From Pseudomonas citronellolis (GTDB taxonomy: Bacteria > Pseudomonadota > Gammaproteobacteria > Pseudomonadales > Pseudomonadaceae), in contig NZ_FOLS01000009.1 of assembly GCF_900112375.1 (NCBI RefSeq), positions 1 to 64,000 on the forward strand: DNA of 64,000 nucleotides, read 5' to 3'. The translations under genes were made by a program, and so were the position numbers. Under the pieces are notes generated by a model. It was not told the DNA's origin, searched no databases, and was given only the letters and a program-made list of their open reading frames with translations. Positions 55,682-63,101 of the stretch are shown one piece after another. Positions within the stretch are counted from its first letter, which is position 1. Each line of letters begins with the position of its first letter.

Positions 55682-57334
55682 TCAGGGGTTCCGTGCCAAG
55701 GGGGTTTGCAGGCTGCGCGCCAGCTCGACGAGCTGGAGGAATTCACCGCGCAGGCCGAACGGGTCCTCGCCGCGCGCGCTTCGGGCCAGGGCCAGAGTAT
55801 CGCCCAGGTCGAAGCCGCCGGTGTAGCGCGCGCCGTCGAGTTGCTGGGCGAAGGCCGCCACCGCCGCGGCGAAGCGCAGGTCGTCGCTGGCCCGGGCCAG
55901 GTCGCTGGCGCCGCTGCTGGCTATCGGGCGTTCGACGAGCTGGCTGGGCCCACCCTCCGGCTTCTGCCAGCGCACCCGCAGCCAGGCCAGTTCGTCGCCC
56001 TTGCCGGCGGGCTTGGCCTCGGCCTGGTAGCGCAGCGGCTCGAGCCAGCCCTTCTGCCCTTTCGGGACGATCTCGTAGAGCGCGGTGACCGTGTGCCCGG
56101 CACCGATCTCGCCGGCGTCGACCTGGTCGTTGTTGAAGTCCTCGCGTTTCAGCGCGCGGTTCTCGTAGCCCAGCAGGCGGTACTCGCTGACCTGCGCGGG
56201 ATTGAATTCCAGCTGGAGCTTCACGTTCTTCGCCAGCACCGCGAGGGTCGAGCTGAGCTGTTCCACCAGCACCTTGCGCGCCTCTCGCAGGTTGTCGATG
56301 TAGGCGTAATTGCCGTCGCCGGCGTCGGCCAGCTGCTCCATCATGCGCTCGTTGTAGTTGTCCACGCCGAAGCCCAGGGTGGTCAGCGACACCCCGCTGC
56401 GGCGCTTCTCGGCGGCCATGGCCTTGAGGCTGTCGAAGTCGCTGACACCGACGTTGAAGTCACCGTCGGTGGCCAGCAGGATGCGGTTGATGCCCTTGTC
56501 GATGAAGCCCTGCTGCGCCATGCGGTAGGCCAGTTCGATGCCTGCCGCGCCAGCGGTGGAGCCACCGGCCTGCAATTGCTCGATGGCGGCGCGGATCTTC
56601 GCCTTGTCCTTGCCGGAAGTGGGTTCCAGCACCACCCGCGAGTCGCCGGCATAGACCACCAGCGACACCTTGTCCTGCGGCCGCAACTGGTCCACCAGCA
56701 GCTTGAGGGTGCCCTTCACCAGCGGCAGGCCTTCGCGGCGGTCCATGGAGCCGGAGACGTCCACCAGGAACACCAGGTTGGCCGGCGGCAGTTGCTCGAC
56801 GCTGCGCTCCGAAGCCTTGATGCCGATGCGCAGCAGCCGGGTGTGCGGGTTCCACGGCGACGGCGCCAGCTCGGTGGTGATGCCGAAGGGGCTGTCGTCG
56901 CTGGGCGGCGCGTAGGCATAGGGGAAGTAGTTGAGCATCTCTTCCAGGCGCACCGCACCCTGGGGCGGCAGGCGGCCCTCGTTGAGCAGGCGGCGGACGT
57001 TGGCGTAGCTGCCGGTGTCCACGTCGATGCTGAAGGTCGATACCGGCGCCTCGGCGACGCTGTGCACCGGGTTCTGCGCCAGCTTCTGGTACTGCTCGCG
57101 GTCCTGGTCGCGGTAGCCGGCCGGCAGCGGCTCGGGCGCCACCGGCAAGGCGTAGCTTTCCAGCATCGGCGTGGCAGCACGGCGGGCCTCGCTCTTGGCG
57201 GCCAGGTCGGCGAGCGGCGCCTGTTTCGTCATCGAAGGCTGGGCGGCCTGTTGCTGGGTGGACTGGCCACAACCGCCCACGGCCAGCAGCAGGCCGATGG
57301 CGACGGGACGGAAGGCGGAAGCGGGAAGGGACAT
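55682..57334 (-). CDS. VWA-domain lipoprotein (YfbK/DUF3520 type)
   Basis: The 550-residue protein starts with a lipoprotein-like signal (LLLAVGGCGQS, cysteine near residue 22), has an N-terminal vWF-associated region (PVSTFSIDVDTGSYANVRRLLNEGRLPP), a VWA domain with intact MIDAS DVSGSMDRREG and TDGDFNVGVSD, and a C-terminal DUF3520 region (GEIGAGHTVTALYEIVP). It should bind a protein partner through a metal at the periplasmic face. It lies directly upstream of sbrI with a one-base gap. In P. aeruginosa SbrIR controls the VWA gene muiA; this may be its counterpart or a relative. Confidence 0.88.
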   Translation of the reverse strand: MSLPASAFRPVAIGLLLAVGGCGQSTQQQAAQPSMTKQAPLADLAAKSEARRAATPMLESYALPVAPEPLPAGYRDQDREQYQKLAQNPVHSVAEAPVSTFSIDVDTGSYANVRRLLNEGRLPPQGAVRLEEMLNYFPYAYAPPSDDSPFGITTELAPSPWNPHTRLLRIGIKASERSVEQLPPANLVFLVDVSGSMDRREGLPLVKGTLKLLVDQLRPQDKVSLVVYAGDSRVVLEPTSGKDKAKIRAAIEQLQAGGSTAGAAGIELAYRMAQQGFIDKGINRILLATDGDFNVGVSDFDSLKAMAAEKRRSGVSLTTLGFGVDNYNERMMEQLADAGDGNYAYIDNLREARKVLVEQLSSTLAVLAKNVKLQLEFNPAQVSEYRLLGYENRALKREDFNNDQVDAGEIGAGHTVTALYEIVPKGQKGWLEPLRYQAEAKPAGKGDELAWLRVRWQKPEGGPSQLVERPIASSGASDLARASDDLRFAAAVAAFAQQLDGARYTGGFDLGDTLALARSARGEDPFGLRGEFLQLVELARSLQTPLARNP

Positions 57335-57407
57335 GACGGCGGCCTCGGTGAAGGAGTCAAACCTTCAGACGAGGCCGTCAGCCAAAACGGGTTAAGCATC
57401 AACGTAG

Positions 57408-57527
57408 GGCGTACAACCGTTCGCGGTTGTACGCCGTTACACCCAGGTTGCAGCCAACGCCCGGGTTGACCTCGGAGTCGTCTGGGATCGAGGCCAGGCG
57501 GCGTATAACCGCGAACGGTTATACGCC
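57408..57527. repeat. Two GGCGTA(C/T)AACCG hairpins
   Basis: GGCGTACAACCG-TTCG-CGGTTGTACGCC (57408-57435) and GGCGTATAACCG-CGAA-CGGTTATACGCC (57500-57527) are perfect 12-bp stems with stable tetraloops, in opposite orientation. They belong to the family seen at 18516-18543 and 29328-29359. They lie between the divergent VWA and convergent MocR gene ends. Confidence 0.8.
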
Positions 57528-57540
57528 CTACGCCCTTGTT

Positions 57541-58980
57541 TCAGGCAGCGATCTGCTCCTCCTGGCACAGCTGGCAGGCCAGCATGCCGAGGGTCATGAT
57601 CGCCCGCTCCGCCTCACGGTTCCACGGGATGCCGCAGGTCAGGCGCAGGCAGTTGTTGAACTGCTCGGTGTTGCTGAAGATCAGCCCCGGGGCGATGCTG
57701 ATGCCCTGCTCCAGCGCGCGCACGTGCAGTTCCTTGGTGTTCACCTTGGCCGGCAGGCTGACCCAGAGGATGAAGCCGCCCTTGGGCCGGGTCATCTGCG
57801 TGCCCTCCGGGAAGTACTGCTGCACCGCCAGCTGGTAGGCGGTCATGTTCTTGCGGTACTCCTGGCGGATGTAGCGCAGGTGGCGGTCGTAGCCGCCGTT
57901 CTCCAGGTAGGCGGCCACGCCCATCTGCGTCACCGTGCACGCCGAATGGGTGGTGAAGGTCTGCAGGCGGCGGATTTCCTCCTGGTAGCGCTCGGCGATG
58001 ATCCAGCCGATGCGCACCCCCGGCGAGATGGTCTTGGAGAAGCTCGAGCAGTACACCACCCTGCCCTCGCGGTCGTGGGCCTTGAGTGACTTGGTCTGGC
58101 CCTCGTCGAACATCAGCTCGCCGTAGATGTCGTCCTCGATCACCCCGATGTTGTGCTCGGAGGTGAGCTTGAGCAGTTGCTTCTGGCGCTCCTCGGGGAT
58201 GGTCCCGCCCAGCGGGTTGGACAGCCGCGCGGTCAGCACCAGGGCCTTGATCGGCCACTGGTTGGCGGCCAGCTGCAGGGCTTCCAGGCTGATGCCGGTG
58301 AGCGGGTCGCTGGGGATCTCGATGACCTTCAGGCCGAGGATGTCGGCCAGTTGCAGCAGGCCGTAGTAGCTGGGCGACTCGGTGGCGATCAGGTCGCCGG
58401 GGCGGGTCATCACCCGCAGCGCCATGTGGATGGCATCCACGCAGCCGTGGGTGATGGTCACCTGGCTGGGATCGACCACCACGCCGGCGTCGCGCATGCG
58501 GATCGCCACCTGACGGCGCAGCGGCTCGTAGCCGGGGCTGAACATGTAGCTGAAGGCCCGCGGGCTGGAGAAGCGGGTGACCTTGGCCAGTTGCTGGTGC
58601 AGCGCGCGCACCGGCAGGTAGTCCACGTGCGGCACCGCCGCGCCCAGGGGGAACACGCCCTCGCGGCGCGCCTCGGCCAGCACCTGGTTGATGATGCTGC
58701 TGCGGGTCACCAGGCCGGGGCGCTCGACCCGCGCGATGTCCGGGGTCGAGGCGGTCAGCGCCGGGGTGTGGTGCACGTAGAAGCCGGACTGCGGGCGCGC
58801 GCGGATCAGCCCCTGGTCCTCCAGGGTGGCGTAGGCCTGCAGCACGGTGGCGTGGCTGACGTTGAGCTGGGTGCTCAGCTTGCGTACCGAGGGCACGCGC
58901 TCGCCCGGCTGGTAGACGCCGCGGCGGATGTCCTCGGCGAGTTGCTGGGCGATGCGTTGGTACAGAAGCAGATTGCTCAT
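57541..58980 (-). CDS. GntR/MocR-family regulator with aminotransferase domain
   Basis: The 479-residue protein has an N-terminal GntR winged helix (YQRIAQQLAEDIRRGVYQPGERVPSVRKLSTQLNVSHATVLQAYATLEDQGLI) and a fold-type-I PLP-binding domain. The PLP lysine is in YCSSFSKTISPGVRIGWI, with DDIYGELMF and LSNPLGGTIP as expected. MocR regulators respond to PLP or amino-acid metabolites. ATG at 58980 follows a weak site. An ACTGTTC-CA-GAACAGT palindrome 50 bp upstream is the probable operator. The regulated gene is not known. Confidence 0.92.
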   Translation of the reverse strand: MSNLLLYQRIAQQLAEDIRRGVYQPGERVPSVRKLSTQLNVSHATVLQAYATLEDQGLIRARPQSGFYVHHTPALTASTPDIARVERPGLVTRSSIINQVLAEARREGVFPLGAAVPHVDYLPVRALHQQLAKVTRFSSPRAFSYMFSPGYEPLRRQVAIRMRDAGVVVDPSQVTITHGCVDAIHMALRVMTRPGDLIATESPSYYGLLQLADILGLKVIEIPSDPLTGISLEALQLAANQWPIKALVLTARLSNPLGGTIPEERQKQLLKLTSEHNIGVIEDDIYGELMFDEGQTKSLKAHDREGRVVYCSSFSKTISPGVRIGWIIAERYQEEIRRLQTFTTHSACTVTQMGVAAYLENGGYDRHLRYIRQEYRKNMTAYQLAVQQYFPEGTQMTRPKGGFILWVSLPAKVNTKELHVRALEQGISIAPGLIFSNTEQFNNCLRLTCGIPWNREAERAIMTLGMLACQLCQEEQIAA

Positions 58981-59029
58981 GGCGGCGATCCCTCGGGCAT
59001 TGGACCGAAACAGTAGCCAAAAACTCGAA

Positions 59030-59045
59030 ACTGTTCCAGAACAGT
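59030..59045. promoter_or_regulatory. Palindromic operator upstream of the MocR gene
   Basis: ACTGTTC-CA-GAACAGT is a perfect palindrome; ACAGTAGC occurs both at its right edge and at 59010-59017 in the same direction, 31 bp apart. Direct repeats plus a palindrome are usual for MocR binding. Confidence 0.6.
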
Positions 59046-59109
59046 AGCAGGGAAACATACCGATACAGCCCGCCGCCGATGATCGGCGCAGGCCGCGCGC
59101 CAGAGCGCC

Positions 59110-59745
59110 TCAGAACTCGCCGAGCCAGTCCAGCATGCCGGCGATCACCAGTTGCGCGTCGTTGGTCACGCCCAGCTTCCTCATGGCGTTGCGCTTGTGG
59201 GTGCTGATGGTGGAAACGCTGCGGCTGGTGCGCTCGGCGATCTCGCCTACCGTGGCGCCATGGGACAGGCGGAGCAGGATGTCGATCTCGGTGGGGCTCA
59301 GCGGCTGGCCGGTATGGCGCTGCGGGCGCAGGGTGGGGTCGGTGTAGGTCAGCCCCTGGCGAATCCGCGTCACCGCCTCGTCCAGTACCGACAACGGGCT
59401 GCGCTTGCAGACATAGGCGCTGGCGCCGCACTTGAGCGAGGCCCGCGCCATCAGCGGCGCCCCCGACACCGAGTAGACCAGCACCTTGAGCTGCGGGTAG
59501 TTGCGCTGCAGCCATTCGAGCAAGTGCACGCCATCGCGCCCGCGCGAGCCGGGCAAGGCCATCTCGGTGATCAGCAGATCGAGGTCGGGGCGTTCGCTCA
59601 ACTGGCGCAGCAGCGAATCTGTATCGGTGACCCAGTCCAGCACCTGCACCTGGCCCTGGTCGGCCAGGTAGCGCTGCAACCCCCAGCCGGTCAGCGGCTG
59701 GGCATCGGCGACGAGGGCTTTGAGAGTTTCACGTTTGAAGGGCAT
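59110..59745 (-). CDS. LuxR/NarL-type regulator with degenerate receiver
   Basis: The 211-residue protein has a receiver-like N-terminus and a C-terminal LuxR helix-turn-helix (LSPTEIDILLRLSHGATVGEIAERTSRSVSTISTHKRNAMRKLGV). The phospho-acceptor position holds glutamate (E61 in LLITEMALPGS), and only one acidic residue (D14 in VADAQPL) remains of the usual pair; lysine K114 is kept. It may therefore be locked on or controlled without phosphorylation. The general design is RcsB-like. It is downstream of the envelope lipoprotein genes on the same strand, 140 bp after the OmpA-like gene. Confidence 0.9.
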   Translation of the reverse strand: MPFKRETLKALVADAQPLTGWGLQRYLADQGQVQVLDWVTDTDSLLRQLSERPDLDLLITEMALPGSRGRDGVHLLEWLQRNYPQLKVLVYSVSGAPLMARASLKCGASAYVCKRSPLSVLDEAVTRIRQGLTYTDPTLRPQRHTGQPLSPTEIDILLRLSHGATVGEIAERTSRSVSTISTHKRNAMRKLGVTNDAQLVIAGMLDWLGEF

Positions 59746-59885
59746 TGCGGGTTCCTGCTGGCGGACGCCCCGGAGTGGGGTGGTCCCATCGGCGTATTTT
59801 CGCCAAGGCGACCCTCGAACAGCTTCGAGATGCCGCCCTGCCAACAGGTTAGCAGCGCCGGGCCTGCCTGCCCGGCGCCGGGGGC

Positions 59886-60698
59886 TCAGCGCTGGGCGCC
59901 GAGCTGGCCCTTGTCGTCGGAGAAGACGATTTCCACGCGGCGGTTCTGCGCGCGGCCCAGGGACGAGGCGTTGTCCGCCACCGGGTAGGCCTCGCCGAAG
60001 CCCTGCACCTGGATGCGCTTGGCGTCCACGCCGAGGTCGGTGAGCACGTCGGCCACCGCCTGGGCGCGGTCCCGGGACAACTGCTGGTTCTCCTGCTCGT
60101 CGCCCTGGTTGTCGGTGTAGCCCTCGATGCGGATCACCCGCCGCGGGTTGAGCTGGAGGAACTGCACCAGCTTGAGCACGGTGCGGTTGGCGGCGGGCTT
60201 GAGGTCGGACTCGCCGCTGTCGAACAGCACGTCGCCGAGGGTCAGCACCAGGCCGCGCTCGGTCTGGTCGGTGGCCAGGCTGACCATCTGCTCTTCCAGC
60301 CACTTGCTCTGCTCCTGCACGCTGGCCAGCTTGGCCTCGCGCAGGGCCAGCTGCAGGCGCTCGCGGTCGAGCTGCTGGCGGGCCAGGCGCTCCTGGTTCA
60401 GCGTCAGGTTGCTGCGCTCGCGGGCGATCTCGCTGTAGCGCTGGCTGAGGTAGGCGTACTGCAGCACGTCGTCGTTGCTGCCCCAGTAGCTGGACAGGCG
60501 CTCGGCGCGGGCCAGCGACTCGCCGGCGCGGATCACGTCGCGCGGCGCGCTGTGCAGCACGCCGGTGTCGTCCTTGACCGCCTGGAACTCGCTGCGCGCG
60601 CGCTCCAGGGACTGCTCGGCGAGCTGCCCGTGGGTGCAGCCCGCCAGGGCCAGGGCGGCGGCGACCAGGCCGCATGGCATCAACTGGCGCGGGCTCAT
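59886..60698 (-). CDS. OmpA-family lipoprotein with N-terminal coiled coil
   Basis: The 270-residue protein has a lipoprotein signal (MSPRQLMPCGLVAAALALAGC, acylated cysteine at 21), a DUF4398-like helical region (residues 25-135) with RLARQQLDRERLQLALREAKLASVQEQSKWLEEQ, and a C-terminal OmpA domain with peptidoglycan-binding residues (ESDLKPAANRTV, IEGYTDNQGDEQENQQLSRDRAQAV, NRRVEIVF). It should link the outer membrane to peptidoglycan. It overlaps the DUF4398 lipoprotein gene by four bases (ATGA). Confidence 0.92.
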   Translation of the reverse strand: MSPRQLMPCGLVAAALALAGCTHGQLAEQSLERARSEFQAVKDDTGVLHSAPRDVIRAGESLARAERLSSYWGSNDDVLQYAYLSQRYSEIARERSNLTLNQERLARQQLDRERLQLALREAKLASVQEQSKWLEEQMVSLATDQTERGLVLTLGDVLFDSGESDLKPAANRTVLKLVQFLQLNPRRVIRIEGYTDNQGDEQENQQLSRDRAQAVADVLTDLGVDAKRIQVQGFGEAYPVADNASSLGRAQNRRVEIVFSDDKGQLGAQR

Positions 60699-61051
60699 TT
60701 CACTTCCCCCAGTTGGCGGCGCAGGCGCTGGATGCTCTTGCCCTGCTCGGCCAGTTGCGCGGCGCTCTTGCCGGTCAGCACCTTGGCCTCGGCCAGGCGC
60801 GCGTCCAGCTCGGCCTGCTCGGCGAGCTGCCGGGCGCGCTTGTTGGCGGCGCCGGCCATGGCTTCGCGGGCAGCCTGGTACTTGTCCTCGGCCAGCTTGA
60901 ACTCGGCCACCTCGTCCGTGGCGCCGACCGCCCGGGCCTGGTCCAGGGCCTGCTCGGTGAGGCGCATCTGCTCGTTGGGAAGCGGGTCGTTGGCGCATCC
61001 CGCCAGGGCGCACAGCAACAGCCCGGGGAGGGTCATGCTTGGCTTGCTCAC
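60695..61051 (-). CDS. DUF4398 lipoprotein
   Basis: The 118-residue protein begins with GTG (MSKPSMTLPGLLLCALAGCANDP), has a lipobox LAGC (cysteine near 19) and continues as one long alpha-helical, alanine-rich coiled coil (ALDQARAVGATDEVAEFKLAEDKYQAAREAMAG). DUF4398 proteins occur with OmpA-like partners. The start may instead be ATG at 61036. It lies between the solute-binding protein gene (10 bp) and the OmpA gene (overlap), so all three form one operon. Confidence 0.88.
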   Translation of the reverse strand: MSKPSMTLPGLLLCALAGCANDPLPNEQMRLTEQALDQARAVGATDEVAEFKLAEDKYQAAREAMAGAANKRARQLAEQAELDARLAEAKVLTGKSAAQLAEQGKSIQRLRRQLGEVK

Positions 61052-61061
61052 GAAATCTTCT

Positions 61062-61880
61062 CTACTGCGTGGGAGAGACGGCGGACCGCGCTTGCTCGGC
61101 CTGCCAGCGCTGCAGGTTGCGCTGCAACAGGCGCTGCGGTACGCCGGCGGCGATCAATTCTGTCATCTTTTCCTGCAGTTGTCCGCGCAGTTCCGGGCCG
61201 TAGCAGGGCGAGGCGTGGGCCAGGGTCAGGTACAGCCCTTCGCTGGAGATCGGCGGTTCCAGCGGCTGCAGGCGCTGCTGCAGGCCCAGCCGGGCCGCCG
61301 TGGCCAGGCCGGGGAAGCGCTCGTAGAGCACGTAGTCGGTGCGCCCCAGGGCCAGCTTCTGGAAGGCCTGGGCCACGCTGGGCACCTCTTCCAGGGTCAG
61401 CTGCTGCTCGGCGAAGTCGTCGAAGGCGGCGCCGAAGCTGTTGTTCACCAGGGTGCCGCCCTTGTGGCCGCGCAGGTCTTCCCAGCGGGCGTAGGGGAAG
61501 CCTTCGCCCTTGTGCACCCAGACCACGTTGTCGGTGCTGAGGAAGGCCGGGCGGATGTAGTCCATGATCGCCTCGCGCTCGGGCGTGAGGAAGGCGCCAG
61601 CGAGCAGGTCGACGCGGCCCAGGCGCGCCTCTTCCTGGGCGCGGGCCCAGGAGCCGGTGTAGCGCACGCGGATGCTCACGCCCATGGCCTTGCCCAACTG
61701 CTCCAGCAGCTCGGCGCTGGCCCCGACCAGGCGCTCCGGCTGGGCCGGGTCGCGCCAGAGGAACGGCGGGTATTCCGGGTTGCCGCTGGCCACCAGCACC
61801 GAACACTGGCTGCTCTGGGCGTGGGCATGCAGCGCCAGCAGGCCGACCATGGCCAGCAGGACGCGGCTGCGCCTGATCAT
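61062..61880 (-). CDS. Periplasmic solute-binding protein (SBP_bac_3 type)
   Basis: The 272-residue protein has a signal peptide (MIRRSRVLLAMVGLLALHAHA) and a type-II periplasmic binding fold: SVLVASGNPEYPPFLWRDP, LVGASAELLEQLGKAMGVSIRVRY, GRVDLLAGAFLTPEREAIMDYIRPAF. There is no permease or ATPase gene nearby, so it acts alone or as the sensory part of the envelope cluster. It begins the operon with DUF4398 and OmpA-like genes. The ligand is not known. Confidence 0.9.
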   Translation of the reverse strand: MIRRSRVLLAMVGLLALHAHAQSSQCSVLVASGNPEYPPFLWRDPAQPERLVGASAELLEQLGKAMGVSIRVRYTGSWARAQEEARLGRVDLLAGAFLTPEREAIMDYIRPAFLSTDNVVWVHKGEGFPYARWEDLRGHKGGTLVNNSFGAAFDDFAEQQLTLEEVPSVAQAFQKLALGRTDYVLYERFPGLATAARLGLQQRLQPLEPPISSEGLYLTLAHASPCYGPELRGQLQEKMTELIAAGVPQRLLQRNLQRWQAEQARSAVSPTQ

Positions 61881-62092
61881 GCGCGGTCCTCGCGAACCGG
61901 CGAAAGGGAGGGCGATGCGTATGACGACGGCATGCTAGCTTCTGTAAGAAAAAGTTCTGAGCGAAGGGTCAGACTAGGCGAATTCGGACGCCAGTGCAGC
62001 ATGTCACTGTTCAGGTGGATACGCCATGCCGGGAACCGTCGCGTTCCCGTCCCGACTCTGAATTTCCGTTACCCCGGTCACAAGGATCACCG

Positions 62093-63043
62093 ATGAAGAA
62101 AGTCCTGCTCGCCCTCGTCCTGCTGCTGGCCGCCGGCGCCGGCGTGCTCTACGCCTTCCCTTCCACCCTGCTGGCCAGCGCCCAGTTCGTCGAGCGCACC
62201 CGCGCTGGACTGGACGAGCAGAGCGTGCGCGTCGACGGCCTGGACATCCGCTACTACGAGGGCGGCCCGCGCGAGGCGGAGACTGTCCTGCTGGTCCACG
62301 GCTTCGGCGCCGACAAGGACAACTGGCCGCGCTTCGCCCGCTTCCTGACCTCGCGCTACCACGTGCTCATCCCCGACCTGCCCGGTTTCGGCGAAAGCAG
62401 CCAGCCCCAGACCATCAGCTACGACGTCGGCACCCAGGCCGAGCGCCTGGTGGACTTCGCCAAGGCCCTGGACATCGGCCGCCTGCACCTGGTGGGCAAT
62501 TCCATGGGCGGGCAGATAGTCGCGCTGATGGCCGCGCGGCATCCGGGCATGGCCTTCTCCGTGGGCCTGTTCGACAACGCCGGGATCATGGCCCCGCAAC
62601 AGAGCGAGCTGTTCAAGCGCCTGCTCGGCGGGCAGCCCAACCCGCTGGTGCTGAGCCGCCCCGAGGACTTTTCCGGGCTGATGGACTTCGTCTTCTACCA
62701 GCGCCCGCCGATGCCCGAGCGCCTGCAACTGTACCTGGGCGAGCGCGGCGTGCAGCGCAGCCAGCTCAACGCCTACATCTTCGGCCAGCTGCGCGAGCGC
62801 TACATCCCGCTGGAGCCGGAGCTGCCGAAGATCACCGCGCCCACCCTGCTGCTGTGGGGCGACCGCGACCGCGTGCTGGACGTTTCCAGCATCGAGGTGA
62901 TGAAGCCGCTGCTCAGGCATCCCAGCGTGGCCATCCTGCGCGACTGCGGCCACGTGCCGATGATCGAGCGCCCGGAAGAGACCGCCAGCCACTACCTGGA
63001 CTTCCTCGAACAGGCCAAGGCCCAGCGCACCGCGGCTCGCTGA
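62093..63043 (+). CDS. Alpha/beta-hydrolase, probable lipase/esterase
   Basis: The 316-residue hydrolase has an N-terminal hydrophobic anchor or signal (KKVLLALVLLLAAGAGVLYAF), the nucleophile elbow GNSMGG (serine near residue 143), acidic residue in LLLWGDRDRVLDV and histidine in RDCGHVPMIERPEE. The oxyanion motif is VHGFGADKDNW. Related Pseudomonas proteins are annotated as lipases; the natural substrate is unknown. ATG at 62093 follows AAGGA. It is convergent with fabV. Confidence 0.9.
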   Translation: MKKVLLALVLLLAAGAGVLYAFPSTLLASAQFVERTRAGLDEQSVRVDGLDIRYYEGGPREAETVLLVHGFGADKDNWPRFARFLTSRYHVLIPDLPGFGESSQPQTISYDVGTQAERLVDFAKALDIGRLHLVGNSMGGQIVALMAARHPGMAFSVGLFDNAGIMAPQQSELFKRLLGGQPNPLVLSRPEDFSGLMDFVFYQRPPMPERLQLYLGERGVQRSQLNAYIFGQLRERYIPLEPELPKITAPTLLLWGDRDRVLDVSSIEVMKPLLRHPSVAILRDCGHVPMIERPEETASHYLDFLEQAKAQRTAAR

Positions 63044-63053
63044 AGCCAAAATG

Positions 63054-63081
63054 CAGAACCGGCGCCTGGGCGCCGGTTCTG
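63054..63081. terminator. Hairpin between the hydrolase gene and fabV
   Basis: CAGAACCGGCGC-CTGG-GCGCCGGTTCTG is a perfect 12-bp stem midway between two convergent stops. It has no T-run on either strand and probably acts as a two-way terminator or 3' stabiliser. Confidence 0.75.
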
Positions 63082-63101
63082 TGCAGAGCGAAGATCAGCG
63101 C

